Notes under the pieces: model-generated
Databases searched by the model: none
Told to the model about the DNA's origin: nothing
The model's input: the letters and a program-made list of their open reading frames with translations, nothing else
Program-made: the position numbers and the translations under genes
Shown here: positions 22,215-31,206 of the stretch, piece by piece
Position numbering within the stretch: position 1 is the stretch's first letter
Layout: every line of letters begins with the position of its first letter
Assembly (NCBI GenBank): GCA_002104985.1
Contig: MCGO01000189.1
Location: forward strand, 1-64,000
Direction: 5' to 3'
Source of the DNA: Rhizoclosmatium globosum
Lineage: Eukaryota; Chytridiomycota; Chytridiomycetes; Chytridiales; Chytriomycetaceae
Length of the DNA stretch: 64,000 nucleotides

Positions 22215-22811
22215 GTTTCAATTCAGCATAACTATTTAAATTGTAACCACATCAACAGTTATTGCTCGCACAAGACGCTGCCAAATACCCGTGAACTCAG
22301 AATCTCTCGCAGAAGGCAGAAGACGCTGCCGAATACCTGATAATCAAAGTAAGTATTTCTAGTTTTATCCTCTCCGCCCTCTTTGTTTTTGTTTTCATTG
22401 GATATCCAAATAAACTTAACGTACCTGAAACTCTATTTGTCATCGTCCGTTAAGAAACAAAAGGGAAACCCAAGCCTCCACAAGCCTTGATTCCTGTCAC
22501 GTCCACATCAAATCCAAATCAAATCCCTATCGTAATTTGACCATTCTTTGATACCTTACTGGCTAGACATGAATTCACATCAAAATTTGATCGACATTTG
22601 ACATAAACTTGATAACTATTAGATAGAAATTTGATCAAATTGAGATACGGAGGGGGTTAGGGGTGTACAGTAGAGTATAGTGGGAATAAAATTACTTAAT
22701 GTTCTACAAATGGTTTCGTTACGAAAATCACATGAGCATCATCAGCATCCATGCACCATCCATTTTATAATGGTTTTTTTTACTTGTGTTCTAAGATGAA
22801 AAAGTCCGTTA

Positions 22812-24060
22812 TCACATCCACTCCTCCTTCACAAACCCAACCCTCCAAAATGAAGGTAAATGCTTGGGTTTACATTCTTCCAAAAACATGGCCCTCCATC
22901 GTTCCGCCAGTTCTTGTTCCCTGCCCTTGAACGCATTCACAACGATACGTTCATGCGTCAAAACGACACGATCCTTTCCAGCAAGTTGATGGATGGGGGT
23001 ATTGGCGAGTTGTTGCAGCTCTTCCGTCGTGATTGCATCAACGTCTTTACCAAGGAACTGCGACACACGATCCAACAAGCTCGCCTTTCTGTCGGATGGA
23101 ATAGAGACCCCGACTTTCAAGAGTGCTTTTGCAGCACTTTTTGCAGAATTTAAAGATCCTGTTCCTGTTGTAGCGCCGCTAGCGATTGAGTCTGTATCTT
23201 TCGCTTCTCCTTCTTTTCCTTTTCCTTTTGGATCAAGCTCATTCCTTGAATTTATGGAAAGAGAGTCGTTTCCATTTGACTCACTAATCGGTAAAGTATT
23301 AGGAGGGTCATTGGCAGACTCCGTGCCTTGACTCTCGACCACAACAATCCCATTCACAGGAGCCCCAAACTCCTTTGCCAACTGATTCCTAAATACTCCT
23401 GAAGCTTTCGCCCATTTCTGTAAGTATCTAAACGTAAGCCTTCCACACCAGACTGAAAAGCCAAAGAAGAGAGCAACTCAACTGGAAAGCAAAGATCGCA
23501 CTGCAGAACAACATCATGGCTCTGACTCATACTCAGTCGACTCGGAAATTCGCTTCGATAAGCGTGAGGAACAATGTACGTTCTAAACAGCTTTTCTGTG
23601 CGGCCACAAACGACGCAGCAGTTTGCCTTTTCAGTGATGCCGTACTCGCTTCCACCGGGGCCTTTTGGAGTGAACAGAATGCGGATGGAGGACTATTGCG
23701 TAGGGTGTTAGTACCCTCGAGGAAGCACCTAGGACTCCTAGGAAGCACCTAGGAACCACATAGCTTAACACACACCTCATCAACGACTTCCGCAATGCCC
23801 TTCTTCAAGTACCAGTCCCGCCTCTTCCTCGAAATCATGGCCATCAACGCGCCGTCTTTCCCGAGCAGTTTGCAGTTGTCGTAGAGCGGGGCCTTGCGAC
23901 ACGTCACCGCATCGAGCAGTGTCTTGGTGCTTTTGCGGGTCGGTGGCGGCTCGGCGATTCGCGGTGGCGGCGGCGGAAGCTCCTCGGGCCAGTCCGGGAC
24001 ATCGCTCGACGTGTCGCTGTCGCACTCGCACTCGGACTCAAGGACTGGTTTGCTGCCCAT
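22812..24060 (-). CDS. Protein corresponding to the C-terminal part of EXD2, without the exonuclease domain
   Basis: Three exons (24060-23776, 23692-23483, 23417-22812) give 366 residues. From residue about 55 the chain follows the tail of animal EXD2: APLYDNCKLLGKDG, the RKRRDWYLKKGIAEVV segment, ILFTPKGP, a CxxC/HDVV..CxxC cluster (NCCVVCG ... SHDVVLQCDLC, HNH-like), QLAKEFGAPVNG, and the ending CKPKHLPSFWR resembling MQPKHLPQQW. The DEDD exonuclease domain that precedes this part in EXD2 is missing; residues 1-50 are acidic and Pro-rich instead. It may act as a separate partner or nucleic-acid-binding module. The intron 23693-23775 carries a CCTAGG-rich repeat. The family link is by recognition, not by search. 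Confidence 0.65.
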
Positions 24061-24564
24061 TCACTCAAGCTTTTTGGAAAACTAAATAAATAAGAGAGAA
24101 AAGAAAGAAGAGAGAAGTTGCAAGAGAAAGTAGGATAGGATGACATTGGTATTGCTTTCAAGCTTACTCACCCTGTAAGCATCAAGAAATCTAGAACAAG
24201 GAAGAGAAGATAATACTAGATACAGAACGTAACTGAAGTATCAAACGAAGAAGATACATTGACGACTGTCAGACAAAGAGTATGCTGCGAACAAACGCGT
24301 TGTCAAGTTGCAGTTTGGCAAAGCCGCTCCTTGTCACAGACACAAACCAAAAAGAAACCTGTTTGGAACCCTAAACGATCGACAAACAAAGATGGCACCA
24401 GCGGCACGGGTGTCTTTATCCCATCATTACCCAGCCAAGTGATGGAAAATGGATGGTGCAATTCCACGGGTTTGGAGATGCCAACCTTGTGTTTGGCGAA
24501 AATCCATTGCCTATACTCTCTGCACGTGCATCGTTCTACAATGTTGTTAAGGGCTTTGAATGGG

Positions 24565-24570
24565 TATAAA
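24565..24570 (+). promoter_or_regulatory. TATA box of the MFS permease gene
   Basis: TATAAA in the context GGGTATAAAGCTC, 69 bp before the permease ATG. The rest of 24061-24564 holds no gene; it must contain the promoter of the EXD2-like gene on the other strand. Confidence 0.5.
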
Positions 24571-24638
24571 GCTCGGCCTCCATCCTTTCGCTCTATCTCA
24601 CTCATTCACAACAACTCAGTTTACTCAAACACTAAAAG

Positions 24639-26305
24639 ATGTCTGCAATCATCATTGACGCCGATAAGGACAAGATCGCAGTTCCTGCAGAGGATACCGG
24701 CTTCGACCCAACAAGAGTTGAAGGTTACGATGCCAATTTGGAATACACTGAAGAAGAAGAGGCCCGTGTCCGCCGTCTTATCGACGTGAGTTTTACCCCA
24801 TTCATTCATTCCACTTCCTCTTTCTCAACCCATTCTTCTTTCTATTTCATACCCCATTCCTTTACCCATTCCTGCCCACTTCCCCCCAAGCACCATAACT
24901 AAACCCTTCCAATGTATAGACCCGCTTCATGCCATGGATTCTCTTCTCCACCTTTATCTTGAACATGGACCGCACAAACATCTCAAACGCAGTTTCCGGC
25001 GGTCTCCCAAAGAACCTCGGTTTCGGTTACAACACCTACAACAACGGAACGTCCATGTACTCAGTCCTCTTCGCCATTGCCGCTTTTATTGGTCCAATCC
25101 TTGCAAAGCGATACTCTCCACACCGTGTCATTCCTGCCATGGTGTTTGCATGGGGTCTCGTCACCCTTGGTCACGCGTTTATCCAGAACGAGACGGATTA
25201 CTATATTATCCGTGCGTTGATTGCTATTACTGAAGGTGGTGTCATCCCCACAACGTTGGTTTTCCTTGGTTCATGGTACCGTAAGAACGAACTCGCCACT
25301 CGTCTCTCCTGGTTCTGGGGAGTTCAGTCTCTTGCCTCCGCCGTTTCTGGTCTCATGGCTTCCGGTCTTTTGCAGATGGAGGGTATTGCTGGTCTCAACG
25401 GTTGGCGTTGGCTCTTTATTGTTGACGGAATCATCACTATTCTTGCAAGTTTCGCATTCTGGGGCGCCCTCCCACGTTCTCCATTCCACACTAAGGAAGG
25501 ATTCCTCAGTTTCGGCGGTTGGTTGAACGAACGTCAAGCTCACATTGGTGTCACCCGTGTTGTTCGTGATGACTTGTTGAAGTTGCAGTACAACATTAAG
25601 GTTGGATGGTCTGACATTTGGGAGACAATTACTGACTACAAAGTGTGGGGTCACTTGATCATTACTCTCATTGGTCTGTCTTACGGAACCGCTTACGGAA
25701 AGTACTTGCCAATCATCATCAACTCTTTCGGTTTCAACGTCTACGTTGCCAACGCTTTGACTGCTCCAAACGCCATTTTCGGATGTATCACCATGATCAC
25801 ACTCGCGCGTCACTCCGACAAGACTGGTGAACGTGGTTTCTACGGAGTATTCGCAAACACTTGGCTTTTGATTGGTTTCCTCCTCCTCGAGTTCTTACCA
25901 GACAACTCCGCCATGGGAGTCCTCTACTTTGTCACTTTCGTCATCTCTGGAGCTCCATCTGTTCACCCACTCAACATTGCCTGGATGACTGAAAACACTG
26001 CACCAATTGGAAAACGTACTGTCGCTTCTGGCCTCATCATTGGATTTGCAAACATTTACGGAACATATGCTGCTCAGTTCTACCAAGCGAACGACGCGCC
26101 ACGATTCCACGTTGGAAACTTCATTATTATTGGGTTCCTGCTTGCCACGATTCTCTTGTGGTTGAACCAACGTTTCTTGTATGTTCGTCTCAACAAGCAA
26201 CATGCCGCGGTTTGGAACGCCAAGTCTGAAGATGAGAAGGCTGATTACAACGCGACTACCAAGGACAAGGGAAGCAACAGACTCGACTTTGTTTTCAAGC
26301 CTTAA
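24639..26305 (+). CDS. MFS permease of the anion:cation symporter (ACS; allantoate/vitamin) family
   Basis: Two exons, 24639-24785 and 24920-26305, give 510 residues. After a hydrophilic N terminus ending EEEEARVRRLID, the second exon opens with FMPWILFSTFILNMDRTNISNA, the ACS-family first helix with the DRTNI/NA signature, and continues with GGVIPTTLVFLGSWYRKNE (helix 4-5), NGWRWLFIVDGIITI, and late-helix signatures. About 12 membrane segments are visible. Fungal relatives import carboxylates, allantoate, nicotinate or biotin with protons at the plasma membrane; the substrate here is unknown. The 134-bp intron is long for this window. Confidence 0.92.
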
Positions 26306-26487
26306 TTTTGTATTCTTGTATCCAAGTTTTATTCCTGTTGTTTTGCATTATGATCTAGTTAAACAGTATAATAAAAGTATGTAGATTTATTAAACATCAT
26401 TCATTTGGCACGCGATTGAACATATTATGCAAAAACCGTGCAAAGAGAGCATTAAATAATGCATTTTAGAATAGAATGTCCCTATAC

Positions 26488-26862
26488 CTATGTTTCAACC
26501 CCATCAAGTGAATCATGGTTCAGAATCATTGATGTAATCAGGCCAAACCGTCTCGAACGTTCCGCCTTCATATTCTTCCATACTCTTTTATAATATAGTT
26601 GTGAAAAGTGGTTGGAATGCCGTTCGAAAAGCTGGTTGCCAGCATCAAAGCGATTGTGGTCCCCTCCGAAAGGGCCCTTGTTCCAAAACGAAGACAAGAA
26701 TCGAATAAGACTCTTGCCGCTGAAGGGGACTTTGCTGGAGGTATCAGATGAGCTAATCATGGGCAACTTAGTTAAAGCTTACTTGACAGCATCAGGTTCC
26801 AAGGGTCCGAACACGAATGGCCCAATCAAATACAATGCCATGAGTACGATTAGTCCATGCAT
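26488..26862 (-). CDS. Small hypothetical protein, 108 aa, N-terminal hydrophobic segment
   Basis: Exons 26862-26783 and 26734-26488 join across a 48-bp intron (gtaagc..ctccag) in frame. The first 20 residues (MHGLIVLMALYLIGPFVFGP) form a signal anchor or signal peptide; the rest is soluble with KGPFGGDHNRFDAGNQLFERH and a basic helix KNMKAERSRR. No family is recognised; such size and a single N-terminal helix fit a small organelle membrane subunit, but this is a guess. An internal ATG at 26841 is an alternative start. It is divergent from the HET gene with almost no spacer. Confidence 0.5.
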
Positions 26863-26914
26863 ATTGCTGTGATCCGTTGCTGATGTTTGATGAACAGGTC
26901 AATTAACTCTTCAG

Positions 26915-29367
26915 GTTCGAACAGAGTCTAACACAACACTCGTCGATTCATTCGAAGGTAAAGGATACCTGACTTCGAACACCTTCTTAATAATCCAATC
27001 TATCTATAGGCCTCGCGGTGGATACAGCGGAAGGTACTTATCCTCATATAGTTGAACCACTAACAAGAACCCACCCCCACCTCCTCCAAATTAGATCGCA
27101 CTGCTTTCCACGAACTAAAAGCCTCTCAAAAGTGGGTCCAATGCGTCACAGGAATCGACTTTGATCAACCCGAACTCTCAAAATGCGAGAAATACTCGAC
27201 AATCTCCCACGTGTGGGGCAAAGCCGGTTCTCTCGTGGCTGGAAGCGGTTGTCGCTGGGTCGTCCGTTTGAATAACGACCCGCTCAAGTTTCACGTGCTT
27301 CAGCATATTATCTCAAACCACGAGGATGGGAAGTCGGTGTGGCTGGATGTGAAGGATCAACCACAATACGATGCAGCAGGAAACTGCGTAAACCCCGACC
27401 TTCAAGCTGCACAGGTCAAAGCGATGGCCTACGTTTACTACTTTTCGGAGCATACATACATTCTGATCGAACAGGACCTGAGTCGCAAGAAAACTTTGAT
27501 TGAAAAGGCGATTCAAACAAGAAAGTTTCCAACGAGGGTCGCGTTTCCTCATACCCCTAGCGATATTTTGGTTCGCATTGCTGGATACGACATCTTCATT
27601 CTCATAAGCGCGGAACAACTTGTCAGTGGCTTGAAAGAGCGGATTTTCTGGTTCACCAATGTTCCACCGGCTTGCCAGGAACTTACGTTGATTTCTCACG
27701 ATAAACAAGTGAAATTGAACGATTCGAAAACTCTCCATAGTTGCCAAATTATCAATGGCTCACTCATATCGATGGTTCAAGTTCCAGCCAAATACACTTC
27801 GGAAAAGAAAAGTCAAGATGATACAGCAAACGAAATATCGTATGAGGTTGAAAGCCTTTCGCGGTACATCAGTGTGATGTTATTTGATTTCCTATCGGGA
27901 ACTGAATACAGAAATCGAGTTTGGTGTCTTCAAGAAGAAGTTCTCTCCAAGAGCAAATCAATAATCTTTTGGACCAATGAAGGAACTGCAGAATCCATTT
28001 CTGTGGAATGGCTCGCTGGACTGTTTAAGCAAAATCTGCCAATCTGGAACGCTGATTTACAGGACAGCAACTCAGAGCTGTCCAGCTCCATAAAACTATT
28101 ATTTGGAATCAAGGGCCGCTATAACTTGCTCGAAAGACTCGGAATTTCAGAAACAGTTGCGTTTCACGAAGAGTTTGGGGAGGACAAGGACTCAGTGAAC
28201 TGGCTGGTTGCTGATCAAAGTACCGTTGCCTCAGGTGATTACACAACGTTTATAGAAACACTTCCAAAGCGAATTTACTTCCACGAGAACAAATCTGGAT
28301 TTTTCAAAGGAGTCCAGCATCCTGATACTGTCTGGGAAAACTACTTTTCTTCTTACAGCCGAAGCTCAAAGTACCTCAAAGATCAAGTCTTCGCATTCAA
28401 CAAGCTTCTTGGAATCCAAATCACGTCCGACTATAATACTGCGACTCTTGATGAAATTTTTGGAGAGTGGAATCAAGCGCTTATTGCGAAAGGATATGTT
28501 GGTTTCGGATGGCGAGGCTTAAATGGAACTAGGTACGGCTCCGAACGGGAGGAAGAGATTTTTGACAATGCAAAGATGCTCGAATTTATGGATGAGTTCG
28601 ATAAGAAGAAAAGCGTCTTCCATAAGCTGCCTGATGACCAAAAGGGAGGGGAAGGGGCTGAATTTGAGTTGGACGACTGCGATAATTCCAGAATGTACGC
28701 AGAAAAGAAACTAGAAGTATGGAAATCTGAATACGTTCAACGCAAGTCAATGTCGTGGTGTATGGATTCAAACTGGCTCTTTGGAAGAGACAACCAAACT
28801 GAACACAGTAACTTGGACGGAAGCCTTCTAAAGCATCGCTTCGGGGAAATGGCAACTTGCCGTCGAGAGTGGGGCTTTGGGGCTCCACTCGCTTTGGTAT
28901 CCAAGACAGGCAAACCATTAACTTTACGCGACGAAGCCCTCCTTCACACTTTGGGACCGATTCCACCTGTTACAACATTCGACTCCAGTAAATTTCTGGG
29001 CACATTTTATGCTCGCGATTTGTATGCTGAGTTTTGTAAAGTTGGACAAGCTCGTAAATACGGCCTTAAAGACAATGATTTCACAAAGGAGATTTATTTC
29101 TGTGTTGGAAAATATGGTGAGACTGTCCGTGTATGTTTTGTGGAGTTGGAAACAGTTCTTGGAGTGGAGCTTCATGTAGGCGCACGTAATCATACAGACG
29201 GTAAACAGTTTCTTGAGGGGGACGATGCCGAATGCAGCTTGGTGTTGGTTAGGAATACTGGTGATGGATGCTTTATTCCAATTGCCTCAGTTCATGTCCA
29301 CTCTGGTCTCGTTGCATTGAATAAGTCCTTGCTTCAATTTAGTAAGGATAAGGACCTGACAATTTAA
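26915..29367 (+). CDS. HET-domain protein with an embedded ubiquitin-like segment
   Basis: Exons 26915-26957, 27010-27033 and 27095-29367 join in frame to at least 779 residues; the true first exon with an ATG was not found. YSTISHVWG (about 27188-27214) is the HET-domain opening motif and NRVWCLQEE (about 27912-27938) its closing motif. Between them, about 27560-27785 encodes a ubiquitin-like pattern: a first strand ILVRIAG, SAEQLVSGLKERI as helix, CQELTLISHDKQVKLND matching Q.L...G..L.D, then SCQIINGSLISMVQV. No C-terminal GlyGly follows, so it is a structural module rather than a conjugated tag. The remaining about 450 residues are not recognised. HET domains trigger cell death in fungal non-self recognition; the role of the insertion is unknown. 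Confidence 0.75.
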
Positions 29368-29532
29368 TCATCGCACAGGGCTTGAAGTATCTTAGATAGA
29401 AATAAAGTTCTTGCCATCGAAAAATTAAATGTTCCAGATACACAAATCATATATCTGTGTTATCATACATTTACATCTGATTTTATGATGAGCATATTTT
29501 GGCTTCATAAAGTTCTTATCGTAACAACTTGT

Positions 29533-29790
29533 ATCAGCTCTTGTGGCTTAGTTGGTCAAAGCGTCGGTCTCATAATCCGAAGGTCACCAGTTCGACTCTG
29601 GTCAAGAGCACGTTTTGCCAGCGTTGAGGAGTTGAGGTTGGTTGGAGTGTGAGTGGGGAGGTTGGTTGGTTCAGGACGCGACCTTACTGGAAAACCCACT
29701 GCACCAAAGTCAACCTTCCGCAATTTTTATTCTCTGTTTACGGCTGTCATTGTCAATAAGACTTGCGTGTTTTGATTAAAGTTCATTTTC
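29533..29790 (+). repeat. Dispersed about 255-bp repeat: tRNA-Met plus conserved downstream body, copy A
   Basis: Beyond the tRNA, the sequence GTTTTGCC(A/G)GCGTTGAGGAG, then TTGGTTGGTTCAGGACGCGACC, CCCACTGCACCAAAG and CGGCTGTCATTG recurs in the same order at 50626-50872. The tRNA head joined to a conserved non-coding body is the structure of a SINE, but the tRNA is perfect, so a duplicated genomic segment is equally possible. Confidence 0.6.
29537..29610 (+). tRNA. tRNA-Met (CAT), copy 1
   Basis: 74 nt fold into a cloverleaf: acceptor GCTCTTG/CAAGAGC with discriminator A, D-arm with TAGTTGGTC (A box), anticodon loop CTCATAA with anticodon CAT, T-arm ACCAG TTCGACT CTGGT (B box). The anticodon stem closes with a T-T mismatch that all three copies share. 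The first base pair is G-C, not the A-U of fungal initiator tRNA, so it is an elongator Met tRNA. Confidence 0.93.
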
Positions 29791-29992
29791 TTGTCTGAGT
29801 AGCGCCCGTGTGATACGTTCTTTCCGTGCTACGATCGCGTGCAAATGCCTTTTCTTTCACTATTCTACGCAAACGGCAGGCCTGTTACAGACATGAATTC
29901 ATTTCCCCACAAGTCATTTCCCCACATTCTCAAACCCACCATAAAAGCTCATTCCTTCTTTTCCACCAAATGTGCACCAAACTCGTTTCGAA

Positions 29993-31119
29993 ATGGCGAC
30001 TCTACCATCCAAAGCAAGCATGGTCCCACTGCGCTCTATGGCTCCAACGTTCTCTGCATCCAACTTGAATGCACCCACAACGACATCAACGACACGAAGC
30101 CTTCTGATTGCTGGAATAGTTCTCGCTGTCCTTGTCACGTTCTCCATCTTAACAGCATCCATCATTCTTCTTCTCAAAGTCCGAACGCGTCCTGTCTCTG
30201 CCTCCAAATCCAACCAAGTCCAACCAACCAACCCAACCACATCGTCATCCAAAGTCAAACCACAACCACCACCACCACCACCTAAAACAGAAAACAACAA
30301 CAACAACCACGATCACAATCACATTGAACCACACTTCACCGCACCCGAACTCATCCGCGACATGATCATTGGCCTAAGCGACGGCCTCACAGTTCCTTTC
30401 GCACTTTCCGCAGGTCTTTCTGGCCTCGGCGACAGTCGGCTGGTCGTACTGGCTGGAATCAGCGAACTCGTCGCAGGAGCAATATCAATGGGCATTGGCG
30501 GGTACCTCTCCTCCAAATCCGAGATGGATCATTGGACGGCCGAGGAAGCGCGAGAGTGGGCAGAAGTTGTGAGGGTGCCTGAAGTGGAGGAACAAGAAGT
30601 TGTGGACGTGTTTGAAGGGTATGGAATGGGGAGGAGTGAGTTGGGACCGTTGTTGAAGCGGTTTCGGGAGGATCCCGCTTTGTGGGTGCAGTTTATGATG
30701 CGGTTTGAGCTTGGGTTGGAGAAACCTGACGCGAGTAGGGTCTGGATATCAGCAGGCGTGATTGGGGGGTCTTATTTTGTGAGTGCCCAGATCCAATACT
30801 TTAATTCTCACGCGTCATTTGCTGATACTAGATGGGCGGCCTTGTCCCGCTGATCCCGTATATGATTGTACCCAATTCAAGAAACGCGTTGATTGTGTCG
30901 ATTTCTGCTACTTTGGTGGTTCTTTTCCTGTTCGGTTACGTCAAGGCTCGAGTATTGGGAGTTCCGCGCGTTCTCCAGTCTGCAAGTGAGTTTTCCTCGT
31001 TCTTTGTATAAAGTGAAGTGATTCTACTGATTATTCCATCAGTTGAAATGACATTATTGGGAGCCGGAGCAGCAGGAGCAGCATTTGGGATCAGCAAGCT
31101 TCTTCCAGCTCCCATCTAA
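29993..31119 (+). CDS. CCC1: CCC1/VIT1-family vacuolar iron/manganese transporter
   Basis: Exons 29993-30778, 30832-30985 and 31043-31119 give 338 residues. The start is the ATG at 29993 (MATLPSK). One N-terminal helix (LLIAGIVLAVLVTFSILTASIILLL) and a Pro/Asn/His linker precede the family core: ELIRDMIIGLSDGLTVPFALSAGLSG (helix 1 with the conserved Asp), ISELVAGAISMGIGGYLSSKSE (helix 2), the cytosolic helical metal-binding domain with several Glu, GGSYFMGGLVPLIPYM across intron 1, and a short last helix GAGAAGAAFG. Relatives move Fe2+ or Mn2+ into the vacuole against protons. The extra N-terminal helix is unusual for this family. Confidence 0.93.
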
Positions 31120-31206
31120 GAACAATCTGACATTAAATATATTTATTGCTTTCGTTATTCTAATTATTATTGAATGAAAACAAAACAAAACAAAAGACAA
31201 GTCAAA

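Larger units (their letters stand above)
20573..22665. mobile_element. 2.1-kb DNA element with CACCCC terminal inverted repeats, inserted at TA in the laccase-2 3' flank
   Basis: The ends are CACCCCAAAACC on the left and, read inward from the right, CACCCCTAACCC; both sides are flanked by TA (20571-20572 and 22666-22667). Just inside both ends lie clusters of TTTGATAG/CTATCAAA motifs (about 20598-20790 and 22500-22640) in both orientations, the usual look of subterminal transposase-binding repeats. The flanks outside the element, GTCTATGATTT on the left and AGTAGAGTATAGTGGGAATAAA on the right, join to match the uninterrupted 3' flank of laccase 1 at about 18070-18110, which is an empty-site control inside the same window. 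No intact transposase is visible; interior frames are degenerate. Superfamily (Tc1/mariner by TA, or CACTA-like by the CAC end and subterminal repeats) is open. Confidence 0.8.
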
